From Salinispirillum sp049115955 (lineage in GTDB: Bacteria > Pseudomonadota > Gammaproteobacteria > Pseudomonadales > Natronospirillaceae), in contig JAGDZJ010000001.1 in NCBI GenBank assembly GCA_049115955.1, positions 81,588 to 145,587 on the forward strand: a stretch of 64,000 bases of DNA. The letters run 5' to 3'. Below, piece after piece: positions 34,017 through 42,403 of this stretch. Position 1 is the stretch's first letter, and every line of letters begins with the position of its first letter. A program made the position numbers and the translations under genes. The notes under the pieces are model-generated. The model was not told the DNA's origin. It made no database searches and saw only the letters and a program-made list of their open reading frames with translations.

Positions 34017-34979
34017 ATGAAAGCCATGCGCAGTCACGAACACGGTGATGTCGAAGTACTGAAACTGGAAACCGTTGAGCAACCCAGTATCAACGATGAC
34101 CAGTTACTGGTCGCAGTAAAAGCGGCGGGTGTGAACCCTGTGGATACCTACATCCGCGCAGGCATCAATAACTACACCGCCAACTTCCCGCACACCCCTG
34201 GCATGGATGGGGCTGGCGAAATCGCCGCTGTGGGTAAGAACGTGCACGGCTTTACCGTTGGCGACCGCGTTTATTTCAACCGTAACCTCACCGGTTCAGC
34301 GGCTGAATTCACCATCTGTGACCCCAACAACTGCTTTCCTCTTGCCGACGCCGTCAGCTTTGAAGAAGGTGCCGGAATTGGCGTACCCTACACCACCGCC
34401 CACCGCGCCCTGTTTGGCCGCGCCCAAGCCAAGGCCGGTGAAAAGATACTGATTCATGGCGCGACCGGTGCCGTTGGAATCGCTTGTGTGCAACTGGCGA
34501 AAGCCGCTGGCTTGACAGTGATCGCCAGTGCGGGCACGGAAGAAGGTGCGAAGTTGTTAGCTGCACAAGGTGCTGACGCGGTGATTCGTCATGACGCTGA
34601 TGGTCATCTGGCGCCCTACTCCAATATGGATGACGGCTTCAACATCATCATCGAAATGTTGGCCAACGTGAATTTGGACATGGATTTGAAAGCGCTGACC
34701 CGTCAAGGCCGTGTGGTGGTAGTGGGAAATCGCGGTACGGTAGAGATCAATCCGCGTGATCTGATGGCGCGTGACGCGCAAGTGATGGGTATGGCGGTAA
34801 TGAACATGACGCCTGCCGAGCACCAGCAAACCGCCAAGGCCATGTACCCGTTGTTCGCCGCAGGCTTGCTAAAGCCCGTTGTACGCAAGGTGTATGCGCT
34901 GGAAGAACTGCCGCAAGCGCACCTGGACGTACTGAAATCCGGTGCGCTGGGGAATTTGGTGGTTAAGGTGGTCGGCTAG
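34017..34979 (+). CDS. NADPH:quinone oxidoreductase (zinc-free MDR family)
   Basis: 320 residues, MDR fold: a GroES-like N-terminal domain (PGMDGAGEIAAVG near 61-73), then an NADPH-binding Rossmann domain with GATGAVGIACVQLAKAAG near 147. No structural-zinc cysteine cluster or catalytic zinc ligands are seen, as in quinone reductase/zeta-crystallin types. Acts in the cytoplasm on quinones or enones. Its last codons and stop form the outer part of palindromic element C. Confidence 0.88.
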   Translation: MKAMRSHEHGDVEVLKLETVEQPSINDDQLLVAVKAAGVNPVDTYIRAGINNYTANFPHTPGMDGAGEIAAVGKNVHGFTVGDRVYFNRNLTGSAAEFTICDPNNCFPLADAVSFEEGAGIGVPYTTAHRALFGRAQAKAGEKILIHGATGAVGIACVQLAKAAGLTVIASAGTEEGAKLLAAQGADAVIRHDADGHLAPYSNMDDGFNIIIEMLANVNLDMDLKALTRQGRVVVVGNRGTVEINPRDLMARDAQVMGMAVMNMTPAEHQQTAKAMYPLFAAGLLKPVVRKVYALEELPQAHLDVLKSGALGNLVVKVVG

Positions 34980-35080
34980 GCTGTAGTCGCGGGCTCTCGG
35001 GTATGTACCTCCGGTGCTCCACGGCAGGCCGTGGAGCGCTGGAGGCATACCCCCGAAAGCCCATTCGAGAGTCTAGCCGA
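34972..35080. repeat. Palindromic element C spanning the ends of two convergent genes
   Basis: The outermost arms TCGGCTAG (34972-34979) and CTAGCCGA (35073-35080) contain the stop codons of both qor and the LigB-type gene. Inner arms 34991-35012 and 35041-35062 pair with a few indels. The core hairpin is GCTCCACGG, loop CAGG, CCGTGGAGC (35016-35037). The core reappears inverted, with one change over 20 bases, in element D at 63.9 kb, whose arms differ. Likely also the bidirectional terminator of both genes. Confidence 0.88.
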
Positions 35081-35879
35081 AGCGAAAGCTGGATGCGGTA
35101 ATCCCACCTCGCCAGTCTTTCTCGTGGTAAACGCATTCGGCGGCGTCATCTTCTGCGGCTCCGACGGCCACGAACAACGGCACCAAATGGTCCTCCCGAG
35201 CGTGGGCAATACGCGCCGCTGGAGCTTGCTCCCACTGGTTAAGCCGCGCTGTCCGCTCTGCTGTTGAGCTCTGAATCAACGTTTTTTGCAACCATGCGTC
35301 AAAAGCTTCTGATGGCTCTTTGCCCGCGGGGCCCATTAAGCGCAAATTGTGGTAGCTGAACCCGCTGCCAATGATCAACACGCCTTCGTCCCGCAAAGGC
35401 GCTAATGCCCTACCGATGGCTAGATGCGTTTCCGGATCGTAGTCGCTGCGCATGGTCAGCATCACAACCGGCATATCCGCTTCGGGATACATCACGGACA
35501 AGGGTACAAAGGTGCCGTGATCATAGCCTTGCTCATCATCCAGTGCCGTTGGCTGCCCTGCGGCGTCCAACAGAGTTTTAACACGCTTTGCCAGCTCGGG
35601 TGAGCCGGGCGCAGGGTAAACGATGTCGTAGGTGTAATCCGGAAAGCCGAAATAGTCATACACCATGCCCGGCTGTTCAGCCGCGCTGACCCGTAACTGG
35701 TCGGCCTCCCAATGCCCGGTAATCACCAGTACCGCTTTGGGGCGTTCAGGTAATTCGTCGGGCAGGGCTTTCAGTTGTGCTTCAAGCACAGCAAAACTTT
35801 CGCGCATGGGGCCGTCCATGTACGACCATGGACCACCGCCATGGGATAAAAAATAGGTAGGGAATCGAACAGTAGACAT
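35073..35879 (-). CDS. LigB-type extradiol dioxygenase (4,5-DOPA dioxygenase-like)
   Basis: ATG at 35879 with GGAG seven bases upstream; 268 residues. Candidate zinc/iron ligands are H13 (LSHGGGPW), H56 (ITGHWEAD), H121 (DHGTFVPL) and H177 (GSGFSYHNLR), the arrangement of the YgiD/DODA group of class III ring-cleaving dioxygenases. In YgiD the metal is zinc. The physiological substrate is unknown. Its promoter region has a striking inverted repeat that includes the ribosome site. Confidence 0.88.
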   Translation of the reverse strand: MSTVRFPTYFLSHGGGPWSYMDGPMRESFAVLEAQLKALPDELPERPKAVLVITGHWEADQLRVSAAEQPGMVYDYFGFPDYTYDIVYPAPGSPELAKRVKTLLDAAGQPTALDDEQGYDHGTFVPLSVMYPEADMPVVMLTMRSDYDPETHLAIGRALAPLRDEGVLIIGSGFSYHNLRLMGPAGKEPSEAFDAWLQKTLIQSSTAERTARLNQWEQAPAARIAHAREDHLVPLFVAVGAAEDDAAECVYHEKDWRGGITASSFRFG

Positions 35880-35881
35880 GA

Positions 35882-35923
35882 CCAATCTCCAATGATGCAG
35901 TTAAAAGCATTATAGGAGATTGG
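35882..35923 (-). promoter_or_regulatory. Inverted repeat over the promoter and ribosome site of the LigB-type gene
   Basis: CCAATCTCC and GGAGATTGG, nine perfect base pairs, lie 24 bases apart. Read with the gene, the first arm is followed at once by TATAATGC, a consensus -10, and the second arm is the ribosome-binding site. Additional pairing (GCAT/ATGC) lies inside. If transcription starts after the TATAAT, the first arm is not in the mRNA, so a DNA operator is more likely than an RNA switch. Confidence 0.6.
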
Positions 35924-36018
35924 CCCCTGAACAATATCGAAGGTCTTTCAACGCTTCGTTCAGTTTATTTGATGGCGCGCCTTGGAGAGTCGATAAACCA
36001 CAGAGGCGATAAGCTGGA

Positions 36019-37380
36019 TTAGCCCAACCACACTTGCTGGTGATTCACAAACTCCCGTATCCCATGAGGCCCCAACTCACGCCCCAAACCAGAACGCTTA
36101 ATGCCGCCACTGGGTAAACGCGGGTCGGTTTTCACAATGCCATTCACCGCCACTTGACCGACTTGCAGTTGATGCGCGATGCGCTCACCACGGCTGCGCT
36201 CGGTCCAAACGCCGGCCGCCAGACCGTATTTGCTGTCGTTGGCGATACGAATGGCTTCCGTTTCGTCTCTGGCTTTTTGCACCACGGCTACTGGGCCGAA
36301 GGTTTCTTCTTGGGCGCAGGTCATGTCGTTGGTGACATTGGTCAGCAAGGTCACGGGATAGAAGAAACCGGGGCCGTCGGGCAGTTCACCACCTAAAAGG
36401 CAATGCGCCCCTTCCGCCATGGAACGCTTCACTTGGCGATGCAGGTTTTGTCGTAAGTCTTCACGCGCCAGCGGACCCACGTCGGTACTCTCCTCTTTGG
36501 GGTCGCCCAGTTTGAGTTTCGCCAACAATGGTTCAAGCAGCGCAACAAACTCGTCGTGCACGCTGGCTTCCACGATGATGCGCTTGGCGGCAATACAGGA
36601 TTGCCCGGCATTGATCATGCGCGACAAGGCCAATGTTTCTGCAGCTTTTTGCAAATTGGCGTCAGCCAGTACGATGGCCGGGTCGGACCCACCCAGTTCA
36701 AGCACCACCGGCTTAATTTCACTGCCCGCGATGGCTGCCACCGCAGCACCAGCGCGTTCAGAACCGGTAAGTGACACCGCATGAATACGTGGATCACGAA
36801 TCACGGACTCCACGTCGACCGTCGCCATTGGCATGTTTTGCATGATGCCTACAGGAGCGCCAACCAGACTGAACAGCTCCGCAATAGCCTTGGCGCAGGC
36901 AGGTACGTGAGGATCGTGCTTCATCACACAGGTGTTGCCAGCCATTAACGCCGGAGCACAAAAACGAAAGGCCAACCAAAACGGCGCGTTCCAGGGCAGA
37001 ATGCCTAATACGGTGCCCAAGGGTAAATGCTGCACGTAGGAGTGACTGGCGTCCGAACGTAGAGTTTCGGCTTTCAAATAGGCTTCAGCATGCTCTGCGT
37101 AATGGTCAGCACAGAGTGCAGCTTTCAGTACCTCCGCTCGCGCTTCCTTAATGGGCTTTCCCATTTCCAGCGTCATCAGCGGTGCTAAGGTCTCCACATC
37201 ATCACGCATGCGTTGTGCGACAGCGCGCAGTACGTCACCGCGTTCCGCAAACGACAGAGCTTTCCAGCCCGGGAATGCCTCTTTGGCATCATTTAATACG
37301 GCTTCGCGCGCACCGGCACTGAGTTCAGGGCTGGTACCCAGCACTTCACCACTGACCGGACTGATCACAGATACAGACAT
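36019..37380 (-). CDS. doeC: Aldehyde dehydrogenase of ectoine catabolism (aspartate-semialdehyde / SSADH type)
   Basis: ATG at 37380, GGAGG eight bases upstream, itself inside the end of doeA; 453 residues. Active-site features: N in LPWNAPF, E228 in VLELGGSDP, nucleophile C262 in NAGQSCIAAK. The SSADH-like subgroup is used in ectoine degradation (DoeC/Ssd) to oxidise aspartate semialdehyde to aspartate. It is the last gene of the doeB2-doeD-doeA-doeC operon. The doeC name rests mainly on that context. Confidence 0.85.
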   Translation of the reverse strand: MSVSVISPVSGEVLGTSPELSAGAREAVLNDAKEAFPGWKALSFAERGDVLRAVAQRMRDDVETLAPLMTLEMGKPIKEARAEVLKAALCADHYAEHAEAYLKAETLRSDASHSYVQHLPLGTVLGILPWNAPFWLAFRFCAPALMAGNTCVMKHDPHVPACAKAIAELFSLVGAPVGIMQNMPMATVDVESVIRDPRIHAVSLTGSERAGAAVAAIAGSEIKPVVLELGGSDPAIVLADANLQKAAETLALSRMINAGQSCIAAKRIIVEASVHDEFVALLEPLLAKLKLGDPKEESTDVGPLAREDLRQNLHRQVKRSMAEGAHCLLGGELPDGPGFFYPVTLLTNVTNDMTCAQEETFGPVAVVQKARDETEAIRIANDSKYGLAAGVWTERSRGERIAHQLQVGQVAVNGIVKTDPRLPSGGIKRSGLGRELGPHGIREFVNHQQVWLG

Positions 37381-37382
37381 GA

Positions 37383-38684
37383 TCACTTACCTCCTTTTTG
37401 AGCCTGTTTGGTGGGTTGAGCATCACCGCTGTCGATATCACTGACCACCCCTAATTCAGGCCCTTTATGCTCGGCTGCGGTGGCCTTCTTCTCGGTCTTG
37501 GCCGCGCGCTTTACGCTGAATTCGGGTTTGACGACAAAGTCTTCGTCCATGGTGAAAAACGACTTACAACCATCGGCGGTAACGTACAGCGTGTCGGAAA
37601 TCCCCATGGTTTTGTCGCCCTCCACACCCCACATCCAAGGAATGATGTGAAAGGTCATGCCTTCTTCCAGCACCGTGGAGTCACCCTGCTTCAAACTGAC
37701 GATATAACCTTCGTCCCAGCTCGGCGGAAAGGCAATGCCGATGGAATAACCCGAACGCGTAATCAAACTGCCGCCGATGTCGTTTTCAGTAATGATAGCG
37801 CGCACCAAGTTGTCGGCGTCCGATACGGTCAATCCGGGCCGCATAATGGTCTTCAACTGCGTCAGCGCTGTCTTCATTTTTTCTTGCGCTTTGTAGAAGG
37901 TGTCCGTCATGTCACCCAAAATGACGGTGCGCATCATTGCCGTGTGATAACGCCGATAACAGCCGCCAACTTCCAGGAACACGTGTTCGCCCGGCTGCAC
38001 AATTCGGCCCTCCCACGTAGCATGGCCAATCATGGTACGTGGCCCACTGGTGACATAGGGCATAACAGCGGGCGGCTCACCACCCGCATGGAACATACCG
38101 GCGCTAATCGCTGCACCGATGTCGTTCTCTGTCGCACCCGCCACAGTGGCTTCAAAGCCTGCCTTCATGCCCGCTTCGGTGGCACGCGCGGCTTTGTGCA
38201 TGATATCGATTTCGACCGCCGACTTGGTGATACGCCCCTGTTCCACAATACCGAAGCAGTCGAGCAGGCGACCGTCGGTAAAGGTGGTATGAATGGCATC
38301 CTGATGGTAGGCCGGGAAGAAGTAGCTGTTACGCTCATACCCGACGTGCTTACCGTTGAGACCAAATTCCCGCAACGACTGCACCAGCATCTGAATGGCG
38401 TCGCCGGTATCCGGATAAGGCCGTGTCAACTCTACCCAAGTGCGAGCATGGACGTTGGACTCTTCCAGCTTACGGGTGATCATGAAGGGCTCGCCTTCCA
38501 GCGGCACCACTAAGGCCTGAAAGAACGAATACCCCGTCGTTTGGTAGTCGGTCAAATACATCAGGTTTTCAGGGTCGGTGATCACCACCGCGTCCAGTAG
38601 CCGTTTGGCCATGCGGTCACGCAAGCCATCGATGCGTCTTTTGTATTCCGCGAACGGAAAGGTCATATCATCGCGTTCGAGCAT
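37383..38684 (-). CDS. doeA: Ectoine hydrolase (M24 family)
   Basis: 433 residues of the pita-bread M24 family, closest in layout to DoeA/EutD, which opens the ectoine ring to N-acetyl-2,4-diaminobutyrate. Visible features: an N-terminal creatinase-like domain (about 1-150) and a C-terminal M24 domain with GPRTMIGHATWEGR and SGYSIGIAFPPSWDEG. The family is usually about 400 residues. Here a Lys/Ala-rich tail of about 35 residues is added (VKRAAKTEKKATAAEHKG onward). The start overlaps the doeD stop (TGATG). Confidence 0.9.
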   Translation of the reverse strand: MLERDDMTFPFAEYKRRIDGLRDRMAKRLLDAVVITDPENLMYLTDYQTTGYSFFQALVVPLEGEPFMITRKLEESNVHARTWVELTRPYPDTGDAIQMLVQSLREFGLNGKHVGYERNSYFFPAYHQDAIHTTFTDGRLLDCFGIVEQGRITKSAVEIDIMHKAARATEAGMKAGFEATVAGATENDIGAAISAGMFHAGGEPPAVMPYVTSGPRTMIGHATWEGRIVQPGEHVFLEVGGCYRRYHTAMMRTVILGDMTDTFYKAQEKMKTALTQLKTIMRPGLTVSDADNLVRAIITENDIGGSLITRSGYSIGIAFPPSWDEGYIVSLKQGDSTVLEEGMTFHIIPWMWGVEGDKTMGISDTLYVTADGCKSFFTMDEDFVVKPEFSVKRAAKTEKKATAAEHKGPELGVVSDIDSGDAQPTKQAQKGGK

Positions 38685-39958
38685 CAGGCCTCCAAAGCGC
38701 TGTGCAGCGCGTCTGTGAACAAAGACAGACCTTCGGTCAGGTCAGCGTCGGGAATGGTCAGTGGGGGAATCATTTTGATCACCTTGCCGCCAGTACCACA
38801 GGCACCTAACAATAGGCCACGTTCAAAGCAGTTGGCGGCGACTTTTTTTGCCAAGACGCCGTCACCCAGATCAAGCGCCTGCATCATGCCTTTACCACGC
38901 ACCTGAAACGCACCTTTGCCATAACGCTCGGCCAAGCCTTCAAGATGCTCCTGCATTTGCGCGCCTTTGCGTTTGACGTCTTTCATCAGGTCGTCGTTGT
39001 CGAAATACGACAAACCGACTTTACCGGCGACGAACGACAGGCCTTGCCCACGGAAAGTTCCCGTGTGTTCGCCGGGCGACCAGTGTTTATCGTGCTCTGG
39101 CTTCACCAAATTCATCGCTAGCGGCGTACCGAAACCACCAATGCCTTTGGCGAGCGTGACGATGTCGGGGTCGAGTCCCATGCCGTCGAAGCTGAAATAT
39201 TGCCCGGTACGACCGCAACCGGCTTGAATGTCATCGAGAATCAACAGAGCACCGAGGTCATGCGCTAAGGTTTGGATGGCCAACAACCATTCTTTGCTGG
39301 CCACATTCACCCCGCCTTCGGCCTGAATAGGCTCAACGAGGAAAGCCGCCGGTGGCTCCAGACCACTGGATGAATCGGCGTACAGAGCACGCAGACGGTC
39401 AACCGCTTCAACGCCACACCCTTGGGTACAACCTTGGCAGAGTTTTTCACAACCAAAAGGCTCATGGCGCACGTATTCCAGCGGTACGCCCGCGGCGTTA
39501 CGGAAATAGCTGTTGGTGGTGGCCGCCAATGCGCCCAGCGTCATACCGTGAAAGCCGTGCGTGAAGGCAACGACGGTGCGACGCCCGGTGACTTTGCGCG
39601 CCAGCTTCAGTGCGGTTTCTACCGCGTTAGTACCAGTGGGGCCCATGAACTGCATTTTGTGGTTCATACCACGCGGTTGCAGCACGGTTTTATGGAAGGC
39701 TTCAAGGAAATCGCGCTTGGCGGTGGTGTAAGTGTCCAAACTGTGGGCGACACCGTCCGCTTCGATGAATTCGATAATCGCTTTCTTCATCAACGGGTTG
39801 TTGTGGCCAAAATTGAGCACACCCGCGCCCGCAAAGAAGTCGATGTAGCTTTTGCCCGCCTCATCCACTTGTCGGGCGTTCGACGCTGATTTAAACACCG
39901 TTGGGTATAAACGGCAGTAGCCACGAATTTCTGATTCCAATTGTTCAAAGACTTTCAT
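38684..39958 (-). CDS. doeD: Diaminobutyrate-2-oxoglutarate aminotransferase (DoeD/EctB family)
   Basis: The ATG at 39958 after GAGGAGGG gives 424 residues; the frame is open further upstream without a ribosome site. Class III PLP aminotransferase with D242 (LILDDIQAG) and the PLP lysine K271 (TLAKGIGG). No ectA or ectC is nearby and doeA is adjacent, so it probably acts in degradation (diaminobutyrate to aspartate semialdehyde), not synthesis. Odd feature: four cysteines, C170, C174, C177 and C181 (CEKLCQGCTQGC), in an insertion before the LRALYAD helix. Confidence 0.87.
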   Translation of the reverse strand: MKVFEQLESEIRGYCRLYPTVFKSASNARQVDEAGKSYIDFFAGAGVLNFGHNNPLMKKAIIEFIEADGVAHSLDTYTTAKRDFLEAFHKTVLQPRGMNHKMQFMGPTGTNAVETALKLARKVTGRRTVVAFTHGFHGMTLGALAATTNSYFRNAAGVPLEYVRHEPFGCEKLCQGCTQGCGVEAVDRLRALYADSSSGLEPPAAFLVEPIQAEGGVNVASKEWLLAIQTLAHDLGALLILDDIQAGCGRTGQYFSFDGMGLDPDIVTLAKGIGGFGTPLAMNLVKPEHDKHWSPGEHTGTFRGQGLSFVAGKVGLSYFDNDDLMKDVKRKGAQMQEHLEGLAERYGKGAFQVRGKGMMQALDLGDGVLAKKVAANCFERGLLLGACGTGGKVIKMIPPLTIPDADLTEGLSLFTDALHSALEA

Positions 39959-39981
39959 TGAAGTCCCTCCTCGACATTGAC

Positions 39982-39997
39982 AGGTGGTGTTCCACCT
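39982..39997. promoter_or_regulatory. Hairpin in the doeB2-doeD intercistronic gap
   Basis: AGGTGG, loop TGTT, CCACCT, followed by TTTTT on the plus strand, flanked by two TTGACA motifs. On the plus strand it looks like an intrinsic terminator facing against the operon. In the operon mRNA it is a hairpin 24 bases before the doeD start. The 144-bp gap holds nothing else clear. Confidence 0.5.
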
Positions 39998-40102
39998 TTT
40001 TGACAGCGCAATACAACATTTGGATGGTTGCATGGCCAATTAGGTGGCAGCCTGACTGAGTCTGGCCGCCATAAGCGATACCAATCACGTGTAGGGACGT
40101 AA

Positions 40103-41275
40103 TCAGCTCGATCCGCCGGGCAGGGGTGCACCCACCAAGCGAGAGTAAAGCCGCGTCACCTGAGCGATGAGCGCGTCGTTAAAATCGTATTCAGGGCTAT
40201 GGCACGGCCGCTGATGTTCGTGCAACCCGTCGTCGGCGCCGATCAGGGCAAAAGCACCAGGAATGTGTTGCAGGTAGTAGCTGAAATCTTCCGACGCCAT
40301 GATAGGAATGGGCGTGGTTTGGCTGAGGCCGTTGTCACCCAGTTCGTCTTGTAATGCAGTGCGAAAGAGCTCGGCTTCGGCGGCGTGGTTCACCGTCGCG
40401 CCGTAACGCGGATGTACCTGCACACGACAGGTCAGGCCATAGGCCGCCGCAGTAGCCGTGCCTATGTCGTGTATCAAGTGTTCGAGCTGAGCACGGGTGT
40501 GGGTTTGCGCAATGCGAAAGCTGCCACCGATGCGCGCAGTGTCTGGGATAACTGTAGCGGCGCTGGGCGCGTCAATAGAGGTGACACTCAGAACCGTCGC
40601 GTCTTGTGGTGGCAAGCGGCGCGCGACAATTTGCTGTAACGCGACGACGATAGCAGCAGCCCCTAAAACGGGGTCGCGGCACGCTTCTGGCTGGCTGGCA
40701 TGACCACCCTGCCCTTGCACGTCTATCTCAAAGGTGCCATTCCCGGCCATGACGGTACCGTCTGGACAAACCGCTTGGCCTAGGGGTATGGCAGGCCAAT
40801 TGTGCCAACCAAAGACCGCATCAACGCCTTCCAGCGCGCCGTCTTCAATCATCCGTCTTGCGCCGTGACCGCCTTCTTCAGCAGGCTGGAACAGCAGGGT
40901 CACCGGGCCGGGCAACTGCTCTTCGTGGGCTTTCAGCCACTGCGCGGTGGCCATCAAGGTAGCAGCATGTCCATCGTGACCACAGGCGTGCATGCAGCCG
41001 TCAGATGTTGACGCCCAGTCTTTTCCAGTCGTTTCTTGAATGGGTAACGCATCGATGTCGGCACGGAGGGCAATATGGCGGCCGGGCTTATCCTGAGCGA
41101 GCCAACCCACGGTGCCCGTATAGGCACAGGGACGCCACGCTATGCCCAAGCGCGTCAACGCGTCACGAATTCTGGTTGCGGTATCTTGCTCCTGCCAACT
41201 GAGCTCAGGATGCTGATGCAAAGTACGCCGAAACGTCACCGCATCGCTGATGAGCTGATCCCACTGAACTGTCAC
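40103..41275 (-). CDS. doeB2: N-acetyl-diaminobutyrate deacetylase DoeB2 (M20 amidohydrolase)
   Basis: 390 residues, GTG start at 41275. M20D amidohydrolase with metal-binding C98, H100 (HACGHDGH) and the catalytic E133-E134 (QPAEEGG), a dimerisation domain from about 180 to 295, and a C-terminal metal His in CHSPEYDFND. Next to doeA and doeD the obvious job is deacetylation of N-acetyl-2,4-diaminobutyrate, the DoeB2 role. The AspA/AstE-type DoeB is absent; the AstE-like protein at 52.5 kb belongs to the rim operon. First gene of the operon. Confidence 0.85.
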   Translation of the reverse strand: MTVQWDQLISDAVTFRRTLHQHPELSWQEQDTATRIRDALTRLGIAWRPCAYTGTVGWLAQDKPGRHIALRADIDALPIQETTGKDWASTSDGCMHACGHDGHAATLMATAQWLKAHEEQLPGPVTLLFQPAEEGGHGARRMIEDGALEGVDAVFGWHNWPAIPLGQAVCPDGTVMAGNGTFEIDVQGQGGHASQPEACRDPVLGAAAIVVALQQIVARRLPPQDATVLSVTSIDAPSAATVIPDTARIGGSFRIAQTHTRAQLEHLIHDIGTATAAAYGLTCRVQVHPRYGATVNHAAEAELFRTALQDELGDNGLSQTTPIPIMASEDFSYYLQHIPGAFALIGADDGLHEHQRPCHSPEYDFNDALIAQVTRLYSRLVGAPLPGGSS

Positions 41276-41293
41276 CTATCACTTCCCCCTCTT

Positions 41294-41312
41294 GTTTCAG
41301 ATTGCCTGAAAC
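41294..41312. promoter_or_regulatory. Perfect 19-bp palindrome upstream of doeB2
   Basis: GTTTCAG (41294-41300), five bases, CTGAAAC (41306-41312), ending 19 bp before the GTG start. Perfect symmetry so close to the start suggests an operator for the doe operon. No regulator gene of the EnuR or AsnC/DoeX type is in the window. Confidence 0.55.
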
Positions 41313-41382
41313 CCATAACTACGATACTGCAGCCGAAGCTGCGGCATTGACGTGTTCTCGTCGAATTAACAATGAAGAACAC

Positions 41383-41413
41383 AAAAAACAGCAGTCCACC
41401 GGCGTGGCTGCTG
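41383..41413 (-). terminator. Intrinsic terminator in the doe operon leader
   Basis: On the minus strand: CAGCAG-CCAC, loop GCCG, GTGG-A-CTGCTG, then six T. It is about 110 bp before the doeB2 start, in the reading direction of the operon. A second hairpin with a TTCG loop (GCAGC/GCTGC, 41329-41342) follows. No minus-strand gene lies upstream to be terminated (parA is on the plus strand), so attenuation of the doe operon is possible. The rest of the 355-bp gap 41276-41630 shows only a TATTCT -10-like motif (about 41579) ahead of parA. Confidence 0.6.
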
Positions 41414-41630
41414 CCATCTGACTGTTTTGCACGGCGCTGTTTTAGTAGGCGCACGTTAATAGAAGCTAGCAGAGGAATGCACGTCGTGCCTAGTTTTTGG
41501 CATTACTTACAGGGCTTTTACTGAACTACACCCTAGTACGCCGGTGTTGGTTTGTCATAAATACTTAACTTCATTGTCATATTCTGAGATTGCCGCCGTG
41601 TTAATTTGTGGCAAATAGAGGAGAACGCGC

Positions 41631-42380
41631 GTGAAAGTGGTAGCCAGTTACAGCATCAAAGGTGGCGTAGGGAAAACCACTACGGCCGTAAACATAGCGT
41701 GGCTAGCCCATCGAGCGGGCATCAGTACACTCTTGCTGGACTTAGACGCTCAAGGCGCCAGCTCATTCTACTTGCGGCAGGACGACCAAGGCTCTTTGCA
41801 TACTAAGCAGTGGTTAGCGGGCAAAGCAGAACTTGCACAACACGTTCTTTCGACCGATTACGACTGGTTGGACTTGATTGCCGCACACGACTCATTCCGT
41901 GAGTTCGACAACGAGCTAGCAGGTCTAGACGACAAAATGCTGCGCCAACTGATCCGAGCAATGAAAAAAAAGTATCAGCTTATCGTGGTCGACTGCCCAC
42001 CCACCGACAATCACTTATCCGCGCAAATATTCCGCGCCGCCCATCGCATCTTAGTGCCCGTTCAGCCCACCACTTTGTCAGAGCGTACGTATGAACAACT
42101 CAATGTTCGCTTAGCGAAGCTTGGCATAAAGAGCGATAAGTTATTGCCGTTCTTCAGTATGGTGGAGGGCCGTAAACGCCTGCACCGTGACGTGATGCAG
42201 GCCTTTCGTGCACGCCACCCAACCACCCTAGATGTCAGCATTCCTTACAGCGCCGAGATCGAGCGCATGGGGTTGGAGCGTGCGCCGCTCGGTACTTTCG
42301 GTGGCAAACGTATACCGGCTCGCGCTTACGAAGAACTATGGCGACGGCTGTTAACGGAAACTCGGATACCGGTCAAATAA
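41631..42380 (+). CDS. Orphan ParA family ATPase
   Basis: 249 residues, GTG start with GGAG nine bases upstream. Deviant Walker A KGGVGKTT at 10-17, Walker A' in LLLDLDAQGASS, Walker B in LIVVDCPP. No ParB-like gene follows, so it is an orphan, more like MinD/ParA proteins that position cargo than a plasmid partition protein. The gene is followed by a terminator-like hairpin and then the mrp operon; I see no reason to link it to Mrp. Confidence 0.86.
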   Translation: MKVVASYSIKGGVGKTTTAVNIAWLAHRAGISTLLLDLDAQGASSFYLRQDDQGSLHTKQWLAGKAELAQHVLSTDYDWLDLIAAHDSFREFDNELAGLDDKMLRQLIRAMKKKYQLIVVDCPPTDNHLSAQIFRAAHRILVPVQPTTLSERTYEQLNVRLAKLGIKSDKLLPFFSMVEGRKRLHRDVMQAFRARHPTTLDVSIPYSAEIERMGLERAPLGTFGGKRIPARAYEELWRRLLTETRIPVK

Positions 42381-42403
42381 ATGGCCCCCAGTCTGCTGCC
42401 CAA

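Noticed and set aside
37467..38513. 348-residue plus-strand open frame inside doeA
   Set aside because: Antisense shadow of a well-supported M24 gene; composition is His/Arg/Gly-rich without motifs.
38684..39958. EctB of ectoine biosynthesis
   Set aside because: No ectA, ectC or ectD nearby; the gene is sandwiched between degradation genes.
41272..41454. 60-residue minus-strand leader peptide before doeB2
   Set aside because: It crosses the terminator hairpin, lacks a ribosome site and has no run of a regulatory amino acid; the structures are better explained as nucleic-acid signals.
41631..42380. Plasmid or phage partition locus
   Set aside because: No ParB, no parS-like repeats and no replication or integrase genes around it; chromosomal neighbours on both sides.
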